Shown in pieces: positions 55,501 to 64,000 of a stretch of DNA of 64,000 nt. The notes beneath the pieces are model-generated. The model did no database searches and was not told where the DNA came from. It saw nothing but the letters and a program-made list of their open reading frames with translations. Source of the DNA: Nemertoderma westbladi (Eukaryota > Xenacoelomorpha > Nemertodermatida > Nemertodermatidae). Where the stretch lies: NCBI GenBank assembly GCA_032718475.1, contig JAUCBJ010002964.1, positions 1 to 64,000 of the forward strand. Direction: 5' to 3'. The number at the start of each line of letters is the position of its first letter. Within the stretch, counting starts at the first letter, position 1. The translations under genes were made by a program, and so were the position numbers.

Positions 55501-57448
55501 CAATGACAGGAGAGAACAGGTAAGAAAAACTCCTCCTACGTCTCCTAAGAGAATTCAGGTGAGAAAGCCTGAAGAAAGAACGAGTGTGCACAATGTTATT
55601 CAAAATAAGGTAAGTAACATCAAACCGAAATGTGCGCTATATGACGGGACCCACCGTTTGAATATGTGTGATGAATTCCTGAAGAAATCATTAACGGAGA
55701 GACGGGAAGTCATGTGGGATAAGCGGTTGTGTTATAATTGCCTCAGACAAGGACACCATCGGCGAACCTGTTACTCCGACATAAGGTGTGCAAAGTGTGG
55801 TGCGAAACATCATATCTTGTTGCACACTGAATTTGAGCGAAACAGCCAGAGTCAGGTAAGTGATTCCGAACTACATGTCCAATTCAGTGATGTGAACGAC
55901 ACTGACCAAAGTTCTGAGATGGAAGGATTCTATACAGATGAATTCTCCGACGAAAATGAATCCTGTTACATGATAAATACCGCAGTGTATCGAGCACTTA
56001 CGTATGAAAAAGACACGGACAGCGACCTCACCCTAACTACTTCTGATCGACAACCATCTTGGAAAGCGCCACCTTCCAATGTAGGAATCCGAGAATTTCC
56101 TGTAGTACAGGTAAGGGTCCATGGACCTAAAAGGAGTTATGTAGTGAACGCCCTCCTTGACTCCGGTAGTACAGGAACATTCATCGACAAAGAACTAGCC
56201 AAAGACATCTTTGCTGGACAACCCAAGTTCCGAACTAAGCTAAACATGTCAGGAATTATGCAGGTTTGGAAATCTACAGTAATAGCGGATTATTATGTAG
56301 GTGCGTTGTCCACCCCCCAGGATGAACTAGGAGAACATAGTATAAGGTCAGTAAAAATGGTGGCGATAAAGAACTTCGCTACCACCCAAGTGGAACCTTA
56401 TAACTGGGATGAGGACGATTTCACCCAGCAGCTGGAAATACCTAGATTCAACACCGATTACCCTGGAGTGCAAATACTCATCGGTCAAAACGCGCATGAA
56501 GCGCTCGAGACATTGGAGAAACGGCCTGCTCAACCGCAACCACTACAAGCTTATGCGGGAAGAACTAGAGTGGGTTGGTACTTTACTGGCCCTTCCCGTA
56601 GAACTCTCATGGAAAGATTACCGAAAGACCAGGTATATCAGGTAAGAGAATGGGAAGTCGAGAGCAGTGAGTTAGACGATCCAACTGAGGGAACACCATA
56701 CTCCTCAGATAATGACGATGTCCACCAACTTTTCGATGAGGAGAATACCATTGATCTCCTTAAGGAAAATGAGACTTGGCAAAACCAAGTGAACTTATGT
56801 CAGCTCCTTCTTCCATCAGAACGAGACGACTATAACGACGAACTTAATGACGTCATTGAACGTTATAATGCCAAGACTCGGGATGAACACGCCGTACGAT
56901 TCTTTACTCAAGAGGCTGTAGAGCCCAATTCCTACGATAAGGCCCTATCGGTAGAGGAAGAAAGAGCCAAGCAGATCCAAGAGACAACTACACGTTTTCT
57001 TAAAGATCAAGGTAGATATGAGATCGGTCTACCTTTCCGAAAGCGAGAACCAAAGTTCGTAAACAACAAACCCTTGGCGGAGAAAAGAATTGCTCAACTA
57101 CATCAACGCCTTACGGCAAATTCTTCAGCTAAAGAAATGTATCAAACGCAGTTGAAGAAATTTATTAGCAAGGGATATGCGGAGCTAGTACCGGAAGAAA
57201 CACCTATAACTGAGAGAACGTATTATTTAACTCACCATTACGTTCCCAAACCCGGTAAACCCCATGAAGTACGAGTGGTGTTTGACGGCTCCGCCCTCTA
57301 TATGGGCCAATCCCTTAATTCCGAATTGTTTGCCCGGACCCAACTTACTCCAATCCTTGTTGGGAATACTCTTAAGATTAAGACAATATTCAATTGCTTT
57401 CGCCTCAGATATAGAAGGCATGTTCTTACAAGTCAAGGCGCTGGATAG
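52502..57448 (+). CDS. BEL/Pao Gag-protease-RT(N) polyprotein of the second element
   Basis: The 1648-codon frame opens at a GTG; the first in-frame ATG is codon 83 (52748), so the true start is uncertain. Residues of about 355-425 are an Ala/Glu/Lys/Arg coiled coil built on AEAERKAA repeats. A DUF1759-like region (about 763-936) begins IVKFNGDEMKWLPFNEYY. Zinc-binding residues follow: CALYDGTHRLNMC (about 1044), a perfect knuckle CYNCLRQGHHRRTC (about 1077) and CAKCGAKHH (about 1096). The protease is NALLDSGSTGTFID (about 1217-1230). RT begins near 1570 (YYLTHHYVPKPGKPHEVRVV) and the reading is lost by a frameshift near 57325-57335. Eight 5'-splice-like sequences lie in the 55.3-56.7 kb part. 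Confidence 0.85.
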   Translation: MERERPKFNSPPTVRKIIPPVVISDPRLVQHRRSIIGTRAQVKRDQEAAEQQLPASRELISQRPGSSSSEDTVELTPERGAKMTDAVYSDPLLILPAAVLTRVLIAVEEHQIDWARSKRSTKDSYAGYTREELKSIVESQWNFPGPGLPFDLSEAAWEDIHRMGVIKETIDPAVWKRSAAGYVQGFFSSMERLKEQLFQQPQGSQEQGQLLYQVRERILRIRLILSAFEEASKRRQDTSLQVAVKTWFQRVSLQVQGTAQWKAQLEERSTHGESTDATFSQVESEATAEKPHKRDAIDIYLSDYQRFVGDEELRRRLDGLSPNSEGAKLVLDAIDVDRLAANQAKFNESIRITKVQEEQVKKKRIEDRKTAAVAAAVAAAEAERKAAAATAEAEAERKAAVAVAEAERKAALAAAEAVAEAERRASEETTQLELENLQERQDNFNKQLTASNMQMMSRSTPKRQGYTSSEEGDTTDTESGGNRSRLSRRRRISHRQKLPDLPPAVRKQLNNTNLGSTEPTDQIIEIERLPTIVDEPEIIRPVPEATPSVIETPVLPEPTSKFPLHSTKLSVPHRTTLENAHVLDSERNINDLSPVVPRQPVTTLAAPASVVEWVDERRRGMDLLLGQMQETVQQFKGTVRESRLELQEVQQSIALERDKLVNTQRGIPPPPVTMCQPVRSEVSHAQGVEPTRIYTASEVETPIVNPIKGNYRPVDNDIPYRPDHNPRNLYTDNSILNNTMAQESFTRQMARTEARQAVKVGEIVKFNGDEMKWLPFNEYYKDNIQNSVLSNGEKLTFLIECLEGSPKLMALKFIGHPDGLRQVWDTLNIRYGNRNNIAKYLYAKLVAPRKFISSGIIEFSDEIQEICRQLDWLGKSHEYQSSMVIGAVASTLPKGGVGTRWDKKVLYMMEQQRRDPTMADLMSFLDGEVKLQLLKQSREKTPENKVSEKPVSRRKVTPVCYTDDGESQTSQGEDSGKDTERSYYVNKMPKEQVSKFKSRTNDRREQVRKTPPTSPKRIQVRKPEERTSVHNVIQNKVSNIKPKCALYDGTHRLNMCDEFLKKSLTERREVMWDKRLCYNCLRQGHHRRTCYSDIRCAKCGAKHHILLHTEFERNSQSQVSDSELHVQFSDVNDTDQSSEMEGFYTDEFSDENESCYMINTAVYRALTYEKDTDSDLTLTTSDRQPSWKAPPSNVGIREFPVVQVRVHGPKRSYVVNALLDSGSTGTFIDKELAKDIFAGQPKFRTKLNMSGIMQVWKSTVIADYYVGALSTPQDELGEHSIRSVKMVAIKNFATTQVEPYNWDEDDFTQQLEIPRFNTDYPGVQILIGQNAHEALETLEKRPAQPQPLQAYAGRTRVGWYFTGPSRRTLMERLPKDQVYQVREWEVESSELDDPTEGTPYSSDNDDVHQLFDEENTIDLLKENETWQNQVNLCQLLLPSERDDYNDELNDVIERYNAKTRDEHAVRFFTQEAVEPNSYDKALSVEEERAKQIQETTTRFLKDQGRYEIGLPFRKREPKFVNNKPLAEKRIAQLHQRLTANSSAKEMYQTQLKKFISKGYAELVPEETPITERTYYLTHHYVPKPGKPHEVRVVFDGSALYMGQSLNSELFARTQLTPILVGNTLKIKTIFNCFRLRYRRHVLTSQGAG

Positions 57449-60400
57449 GGATCGAGATAGCCTACGATTTCTGTGGTGGCCTGAAGGAGACCTCAACCAG
57501 AAACTGGTGGAGTACTGGATGACCATCCAGGCTTTTGGGATAATCTCAAGCCCTTCAAACGCCTGTTCCGTGGTGCGCACCACTGCGGATGACAACCGAG
57601 ACGCCTTCTCTAAAGAGGTGATTGACAACATCAAGCGGGATATATACATGGACGACAATCTAAAGTCCCTTCCATCAGTCGAAGAAGCCATCGATGTCGC
57701 TAAAGGAATGGTAGAGTGCTTAAAAAGAGGTGGATTTCGATTAACTAAATTCACCAGCAACTCCCGTGAGTTTCTGGAGTCGATCCCAGTAGAAGATCGA
57801 GGAGCGAAAGACCTGGATCTAATAAAAGATGATCTCCCAGAAACTAAGACCCTTGGTTTGAAATGGGACACAGAAAGAGATATCCTGTTTTTCCAACTAA
57901 AACAGCGAGATAATCCAGTTCGGACTAAACGGATTTGTTTAAGTATCCTGAGCACTTATTTCGATCCATTGGGATTTATTAGCCCAGTTATATTGATTGC
58001 TCGGAGTTTAGTACAACAAATGTGGCTTGAAAACCACTCATGCGACGATCCACTTAAGGGAGAATTATTAAAGAAGTGGATGAAATGGGAAGATTCTCTA
58101 CCAGCCATCGAGAACTTTATAATTTCCCGTTCATATTTTGGTCATGTTCTCCCTACGTATTCCTATCAACTCCATGTGTTTGGAGATGCCAGCGATATGG
58201 GAATAGGTATAGTAGCCTACCTAAGGGTGGAAACTCCGGACGGAATCACAGTCGCCTTGGTTACCTCTAAGGCATTGATAAACAATAAGTTGAAAGTTCC
58301 TCGAGCGGAGTTAAAAGCGGCTCTATACGCTACAGCCATCGGCCGGAATGTAACAGAACAGATCGACTATCCACTGGAGAAAACTGTCTATTGGACCGAT
58401 GCTTTACTCGTGTTGGAGTATATAACCAATGAAGTCTGTCAGTTCAGCGTCTTCGTTACCAACAGAGTAGCCATTATACTCAGTCGCACAACGATGGATC
58501 AATGGAGACATTGCCCCGGAACGACTAATCCAGCAGACATCGCCTCCAGGGGAGCAACTCCCCAAGAACTGGTAGACACTCCAGACTGGTTAGGTGGACC
58601 CGACTTCCTCTACAAAGAAGAAGAAGAATGGCCTCCTCATCTTACTACCACAGAGATTAGACAGGCCAAGGGAGCGGAGAAAGTCAAACCTAAAACTCGG
58701 GCGAGTAAATCGAAGTTATTTAAACCTATGGTAGATCTGTCTGTACTACATACTTCCGGAGATGACGCTTTGGATCAGAAACCCACAGCCACAAATAAGT
58801 CTGTAGTGGAAATCCGTGAGAAGGATTGGAAATCTGGAATACCAGACGTCTCGCAAGGACTCTCACCTCTCCTGCAGAGAGCGATACATCACTACAGTTC
58901 CTGGAATCGGCTCTGTAAGGCCGTCACATATTTAAAACGATGTTTTCATCATCACTACTCCGGGACGAAGACCAATAGTGATACCGCTCCACTAACATCG
59001 GTGCAGGTCCATGTTGTTAAAGATCTTCCCAAATATAAGATATCCGACAGGTTTCTGAAGGAGAAGATCAGTTATCAGGAGCATGAAGAAAACAACAAGC
59101 AGATGCTGAGACTCCTGCAATGCTATGAGGATTCCGATAAGTATTTCCTGTTGTTGAGAAATCCACAGATGCGCTTAAGGGATCGTTTCTCTAGCACAAT
59201 GATAGATGGGTTGATACGTGTTGGAGGAAGATTAACGAATGCTCCATTATCCTTTGACACTAAGTTTCCCATACTCATTAGAAATCTTGAAATACAAGTC
59301 AAGATGATTGTAGATGTTCACAGCAAACTTTATCATGCTGGTAGAGAACGAGTTCTTAGCGAAATTCGAACTCGCTATAATTTTTATAAACCCCGTAGAG
59401 CTCTGAACCAAGTTCTTAGGAACTGCATACCCTGTAGGAAAGCATTCAGTAGGCCTTTAACACAGCGAGAGGCAGAATTACCTAGGGAACGAGTAAGCTT
59501 CTATGAACCACCCTTTACTAATACCGGTGTGGATTTATTTGGCCCTATTGAAGTATATCGTGCTAGGACTATAGTCAAGAGATGGTGTGTCATCTTTGTT
59601 TGTATGACTTGTAGAGCTATCCATCTCGACATGGTGAACGATTTATCTACCAACAGCTTTCTATTAAGCTTACGACGACAGATCGCTCGCTTTGGCACTA
59701 GTAACACGATGAGATCTGATAAGGGAACAAACTTCATTGGTGCCAACAATGAAATCAAAGCTTACGTCAAAGATTGGAACCAAAGACAGGTGGACGATCA
59801 GCTACGAGTAACAGCGTCTAGCTGGACCTTCAACGCCGCCGACGCCCCTTGGTGGGGAGGAAGTTGGGAGAGATTAATAAGAAGTGTGAAGACCGCATTT
59901 CACTTTATAGTGCCTTGCCGCGCGTATCTCACCGACGAACTTTTGCGGACGTTAATGGAGGAAATTGCCGCCTATCTCAATGAGAGACCGCTTATGCCAG
60001 TCTCATCGAGTCCTGATTCCCTGGAAGCGCTAACACCCGCGCACTTCCTACTGAAGAAACCTGTAGCCATGCTCCCACAATCGGAAATCACAGATGGAGA
60101 CGAATACTGCCGGCAAACTTGGCAACTCATGCAGTTGTTATCCCGTCGTTTCGCTGACCATTTCGAAAAACATTATCTGCCCACGCTACAACTTCGAACT
60201 AAGTGGTTTGCACAGCAAGAAAACGTCAGCGCTGGAGACATGGTTCTTATTGTGGATGTAGATCTTCCACGTAAGCGGTGGCAGACAGGTCGTATCATCG
60301 AGACTCACATCTCGGATGACGGTTTGGTGCGATCGGTAGAACTCGTCGTCATGCGACGTAACTTCAAGAAACCGGGAATTGTCTTCGAGACACAGCAGCT

Positions 60401-60530
60401 CAATCGCCCAGTTGGTCGCTTATGTTTACTGGAAAGAGACAGAGAACTCTCCGGAAACTATGGAAGGCAGGATACTCTTCCCACGACCACCTCCCTAATC
60501 CAACAAACATCTAGGGACTCCCCAACTTAA
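57264..60530 (+). CDS. BEL/Pao RT(C)-RNase H-integrase-DUF5641 of the second element
   Basis: This frame takes over from the previous one by a single-base frame change near 57325-57335; its first 20 codons are probably out-of-frame sequence. RT has SDIEGMFLQVK and the catalytic YMDD at residues 128-131. RNase H has FGDAS with D308, VPRAELKAALYA, YWTDALLVLEYI and NPADIASRG, so all four acidic residues are present. The integrase zinc region is HSKLYHAGRERVL...CIPCRKAF. The triad is D757, D819 and E869 (spacing 61 and 49, as in the other BEL element). DUF5641 ends at RPVGRLCLLERD. Apart from the frameshift, no internal stop is seen, so this element is better preserved than the first. Confidence 0.9.
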   Translation: MKYEWCLTAPPSIWANPLIPNCLPGPNLLQSLLGILLRLRQYSIAFASDIEGMFLQVKALDRDRDSLRFLWWPEGDLNQKLVEYWMTIQAFGIISSPSNACSVVRTTADDNRDAFSKEVIDNIKRDIYMDDNLKSLPSVEEAIDVAKGMVECLKRGGFRLTKFTSNSREFLESIPVEDRGAKDLDLIKDDLPETKTLGLKWDTERDILFFQLKQRDNPVRTKRICLSILSTYFDPLGFISPVILIARSLVQQMWLENHSCDDPLKGELLKKWMKWEDSLPAIENFIISRSYFGHVLPTYSYQLHVFGDASDMGIGIVAYLRVETPDGITVALVTSKALINNKLKVPRAELKAALYATAIGRNVTEQIDYPLEKTVYWTDALLVLEYITNEVCQFSVFVTNRVAIILSRTTMDQWRHCPGTTNPADIASRGATPQELVDTPDWLGGPDFLYKEEEEWPPHLTTTEIRQAKGAEKVKPKTRASKSKLFKPMVDLSVLHTSGDDALDQKPTATNKSVVEIREKDWKSGIPDVSQGLSPLLQRAIHHYSSWNRLCKAVTYLKRCFHHHYSGTKTNSDTAPLTSVQVHVVKDLPKYKISDRFLKEKISYQEHEENNKQMLRLLQCYEDSDKYFLLLRNPQMRLRDRFSSTMIDGLIRVGGRLTNAPLSFDTKFPILIRNLEIQVKMIVDVHSKLYHAGRERVLSEIRTRYNFYKPRRALNQVLRNCIPCRKAFSRPLTQREAELPRERVSFYEPPFTNTGVDLFGPIEVYRARTIVKRWCVIFVCMTCRAIHLDMVNDLSTNSFLLSLRRQIARFGTSNTMRSDKGTNFIGANNEIKAYVKDWNQRQVDDQLRVTASSWTFNAADAPWWGGSWERLIRSVKTAFHFIVPCRAYLTDELLRTLMEEIAAYLNERPLMPVSSSPDSLEALTPAHFLLKKPVAMLPQSEITDGDEYCRQTWQLMQLLSRRFADHFEKHYLPTLQLRTKWFAQQENVSAGDMVLIVDVDLPRKRWQTGRIIETHISDDGLVRSVELVVMRRNFKKPGIVFETQQLNRPVGRLCLLERDRELSGNYGRQDTLPTTTSLIQQTSRDSPT

Positions 60531-62170
60531 CAACGGCTGGAGTGGGTGTATGACTATATTTTATATTTTATATTTGTTTTTATTCTTTTATATTTATGTA
60601 TGTATTATTATGTAATTTTATTATAATCGTTTTCTTTAATTTTATTTAGTAGAATGTTATTTTAGCGATTATTTAGTAGATTAGTGCAATATATATTAGC
60701 GTTTATTACTTAATTACTTATATATTATATATTTAGTGCGACGGCGAGAAATAATTATTTTTCTCCTTCCTTACTGTCCGTATTACATTACAAATACGTA
60801 ACTACAGTAAGATGAAATGTCTGTACTTATTAAAGTACAATAAAGCTCCTACTATATTTAAGTATTATTGGTAAGCAGAGTATTAGGAATGCAAAATTCA
60901 GATCCTCGTGTCTCGGCTAAACCAAGCTCTGGGTAGACCTTGGAAACGACTTGCCTCTTCTCACTGACATTGCTTCGTGCGATATTGCTCTCATACCGTA
61001 TATTAAATAATACATATAGTAGCGTGATGTCCCTTTAACAGTAGCGTATAAGGCAAAATAAATCTGTTAAACCCTTTGACCATCTGTAACTCTAGTCGAT
61101 TAAGATATCGTGGCACCCACCGATATACTTGAAAGACAAATTCTAGAATCAGTGGTTAACATCCCCAGACAAGTTCTGGAATAAATGGTGCCCATCCTAA
61201 ATATTAATTATTAATATTTACAAAATCTGTCAAATTTTAGATCCTTTAAAATTCTAGTCGATTAAGATATCGTAGCACTTACCGATACTCTTAAAAAGAC
61301 AAAATTCCTAGAATCAAGGATCCCAGTCCCCAGACACGTTCTGGAATAAAATTGTGTCTATTTAACATTAAATAATAAAATTTACGGGAATAAATTTAAA
61401 TTCATACATTTCAATGAATTTAATAAATTGTCATTTTTATACAATTTATAACATTCCCAAAATTCCTTTAATTAATAGATCATGGGAGCGGAGATTCACT
61501 CTATTAAGTGTATTAGTGTGCGAGAATCTCCAATATATAGTCAATAGCCGATAAAATTCATAAAATCATGTATAAAGGGGATATTGACCATTAAAGAATT
61601 ACTATTAAATAGCATCCCAGATCTGTATGCATGAGAATTACCCTAATTCTACCGCTAGCTTTCCATAATGTCACCATGGCAACAACCACGCTAGAATTAG
61701 AAGTGAGTTAAAAGAACACTAGAAAGCTTGCCCATTGAATAGCATAGGGAATAAATAGCGCACTGCTAGTATCCAAGGATACATAATAAATAAAGTGACA
61801 TTCTGGAAGGTACTGACTAACGGACAAATGGCCCGAATGTGTACAGTTTGTGACAGTTGTGTCGAATTTGTGCGTTCATAGGTGAATGTTACTGCTAAAT
61901 TGTGTTTACAGTAGCTAGTCGCAATTGTGAAAGTAGCCCTAACTCTCCAGAAAGAACCTGAAGTACATCTAAGCCTTTGGGACGGACAGTGGAGTGACTT
62001 GTGCCGGTTATCATTGTCGTTATGTAGCTACATCGTTGGCGAAAGCACAGCGACGACGGTACATCGGCGCTGAGAATCTTGCACTGTCCGGGGGCAAAAG
62101 AGGGGTAGGCAGCGACGCCCGCTAGCCTAATATATAAACTCATTATAATATTGATAAACTCATAGCAGAT
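60531..62170 (+). other. Non-coding region downstream of pol
   Basis: AT-rich, no gene. A roughly 168-bp unit is repeated in tandem (about 61092 and 61258), both copies containing AGTCGATTAAGATATCGT and GACAAGTTCTGGAATAAA or close variants. It is comparable in position to the minisatellite region between pol and accessory ORFs in the first BEL element. Confidence 0.6.
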
Positions 62171-62548
62171 ATGACTGAGTTGATAGAAGATGTTCTTAGT
62201 ATCAGGGAGCGATATACTCTACCTTTACAAGCGTTTGTCGATAGCTTGAAACGCGGCGACGCTGGTCCAACTCCTACGGAGGATGATGGTCGTTATATCG
62301 AACCGCCAATGTCCTAGGAGCAACTTACGCGTGAATTGGATTATAGAAAGTTCACCGCTCGCTATACGCATCGTAATGGTACGTATATGGACTTCTTAAC
62401 TACTGGCCATCCTATCGATTTACACGATACGGACGACGTAGACACCGAAAGGGAAATGGTTTTATTTAAATATCATACCCAGCGGAGTCGGCACGATAAA
62501 CCGAGAATAGAACACGAGAATTCTATTCGAAATCAGCTCGAAAGATAG
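62171..62548 (+). pseudogene. Accessory ORF of unknown function in the second BEL element, with in-frame UAG
   Basis: An ATG opens 48 codons (MTELIEDVLSIRERYTLPLQ...), then UAG at 62315-62317. The same frame continues for 76 codons to 62548, with sequence rich in Arg, Asp and His (DYRKFTARYTHRNGTYMDFL). Open sequence of the same character on both sides of the stop suggests one gene of about 125 codons with a nonsense change. No known domain is recognised. Its place, after pol and before another ORF, parallels the exonuclease-like/coiled-coil ORF of the first BEL element, but I cannot show homology. Confidence 0.45.
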
Positions 62549-63358
62549 AACGTGGAAGAAGGCTTGTAGAGACAAATAGAGGAGAACCACTGGAGAAGAG
62601 ACATGGGTTAATGTCCAGGGTCCATAATGTGAATAGTTTTCCCCAGGGCACGGGTGCTCGCGGGCGGTCTCCTTCGGGAGGCTGTAAATTTCTCTTCCTT
62701 CATCGTTTTCCTGTAATTATTGTGATCAGTGTCACAATTAAAAGGCAAGAATGAATGATGACATGACGGAAAACTTGTCCATTGTGGTATCTTATGGATA
62801 CTACCATATATCCTCCCTCCCCTTTACTTCCCTTATCCCTCTATACATCGCTATTGAAAATACAACATTCTTCGTCCCACCTTCTCTTCCCAACGCGCTC
62901 GGAGCTTTGGGAAACGATCGACCAATCATTGCCGTATCGTGGTATTGATTATACCACCTCTTAATAAACCTCCCATCCCTTACTATTAATCTGGATGCTC
63001 ATATTGGTGTCCGCACCTCCTGTCCATGTCACACTCTGTTGATATTTATGATATCAACTTCCACCCTCTCGTTGTTGATTAGAAAATCAACCACCAATGA
63101 TTTCCTTAAGTCCACAACCGTGATACAAGGACTGAAAGGACATGCGGATAGTTTGTGAACAACTGGTACCATTATGTGTCATAAATCTGGTTGTTCACCC
63201 CCTAATCACTGGGGATAAATTCATTTGGAGATAGTCATCGAATGATGCAATCCTCCTACTGAGATCGTATTTCGGAATATTTCTAAATACGACATAGGTC
63301 TTCCCCTGCTCTCTACCACTACCATCAATGGAAGACATATTAGGCATACGACGGGAAT
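62549..63358 (+). other. Non-coding or degraded interval
   Basis: No confident gene. A 65-codon frame (62751-62948) starting MNDDMTENLSIVVSYG has no recognisable features. Hairpins such as GTGATCAGTGTCAC occur near 62720. Confidence 0.4.
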
Positions 63359-64000
63359 ATGGAGAACATTCCATACCCTTTCGTGGATACTCAGCTGATT
63401 GCTCCCTGGGCAGAAGGCCGAGGTTTCTTCCGCACTATGTATGCAAATACACCCAGCGGCATTACTAAAGTACAACGAACCTCCATCGGACATCTTGCCT
63501 TTCAAGAATACGGATGGAATTTCAAGGTTGGAAATCCTATAAATTACCAACAAGTATATGGAGATCATTATTCTCGTTTATACTTTGATGGACCATTGAC
63601 CGCACCTGGCGCCGTGTATAGCTTTATGAGTGTTCCACTTCGTCCCTCCTTAGCTATATACACGATCTTTGAAAACGCAGCACTTGCCGGTTGGCTAACC
63701 GATGTGTGCAGTCGTACCATACGCGCCCATCCCTTAATACTTGGAACCAAACTCGCCAAGTTAGATGAACACAATAAATTCATCCGCTTCGAATGTTTCA
63801 GGCGCTTTCTGACTCCGTTCCGTAACGTTGATAGTCAGTTCAAGGACTGCGCTCTGACCAAGCTCAGCCTAAGAGACTCAGCTGCGGAGAAGCTAAACAG
63901 CGCGGGATTTGCTCTCTTTCAGGACGTTTGTATACAGAACTTACATTCATCTGTTATACAAAGACCCCGAATACCCACAGGTTATTCTGTCGTGGAAGTT
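63359..64000 (+). CDS. Unidentified ORF running off the window, probably accessory to the second BEL element
   Basis: From ATG at 63359 the frame is open for 214 codons to the window end. It begins MENIPYPFVDTQLIAPWAEG and has balanced, protein-like composition with motifs such as GHLAFQEYGWNF, SFMSVPLRPSLAIYTIFENA and FRRFLTPFRN. The upstream in-frame sequence is also protein-like, beyond a UAG at 63341-63343, so the gene may start earlier and be broken there. No domain is recognised and no knuckles are seen yet. The phrase QEYGWNF faintly recalls QEFRWGF in the zinc-knuckle ORF of the first BEL element. It could also be an unrelated host exon. Confidence 0.5.
   Translation, partial: MENIPYPFVDTQLIAPWAEGRGFFRTMYANTPSGITKVQRTSIGHLAFQEYGWNFKVGNPINYQQVYGDHYSRLYFDGPLTAPGAVYSFMSVPLRPSLAIYTIFENAALAGWLTDVCSRTIRAHPLILGTKLAKLDEHNKFIRFECFRRFLTPFRNVDSQFKDCALTKLSLRDSAAEKLNSAGFALFQDVCIQNLHSSVIQRPRIPTGYSVVEV

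Larger units (their letters stand above)
49084..64000 (+). mobile_element. Second BEL/Pao element, 3' end beyond the window
   Basis: A gag-pol reading (52502-60530) with all BEL/Pao domains is preceded by a 3.4-kb leader and followed by more than 3.4 kb with extra ORFs. The leader may begin with the 5' LTR at TGTAAAGGC (49084), directly after the truncated LINE. No second copy of that start is found before 64000, so the 3' LTR must lie outside the window, or the LTR assignment is wrong. It is a different family from the element at 17417-31411. Confidence 0.65.

Overview
This is a eukaryotic window and very probably comes from a marine invertebrate. The base composition is AT-rich, gene density is very low, and the transposon families (Penelope-like, BEL/Pao, CR1-like and other LINEs, Merlin, hAT, foldback elements) suit invertebrate metazoans. 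The frequent palindromes TAGGCCTA and ACCGGT suggest an echinoderm or related deuterostome, but that is inference only. I see no bacterial-style operons, rRNA or CRISPR.

Only one good host gene is visible: an intronless Patched-domain (PTCHD3-like) transporter-family ORF on the minus strand at 10506-13316. Nearly everything else is mobile or repetitive. From left to right: a broken Penelope-like element with a GIY-YIG nuclease and pseudo-LTRs (about 980-4560). Next is a palindromic unit with a tRNA-like module and a hammerhead-ribozyme-like core (4750-5163), then a 5'-truncated LINE (7293-9310). The host gene follows, then a solo BEL LTR (13423-13963), a CR1-like LINE fragment (14248-15815) and a 519-bp Merlin-like transposon with perfect 9-bp target duplications (15880-16398). 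A complete 14-kb BEL/Pao provirus comes next (17417-31411, 5-bp duplication GAAGA). After it are AT-rich repeats, a near-perfect palindrome (33281-33538) and a second LINE split by an hAT-like insert (34861-37962). Two foldback transposons follow (38631-39335 and 39646-46015), the second carrying about 26 satellite-like units plus a nested solo LTR and a nested LINE tail. Then come a poly-G-ended MITE (46851-47553) and a third LINE copy (47654-49083). A second, different BEL/Pao element on the plus strand occupies the rest and runs off the window end.

The most interesting material is in the two BEL elements. The first carries, between pol and the 3' LTR where env would sit, an RNase D/WRN-like (DEDD-type) exonuclease-like ORF followed by an ORF with three perfect CCHC zinc knuckles. 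It also has two further ORFs upstream of gag. The second has eight strong 5'-splice-site-like sequences in its gag/protease region, all in the same codon phase, and unidentified ORFs downstream of pol. Both BEL elements are damaged by stops or a frameshift, so nothing here is shown to be active.

Coordinates of element ends come from reading terminal repeats and target duplications by eye. Domain calls come from motif recognition, without database searches.
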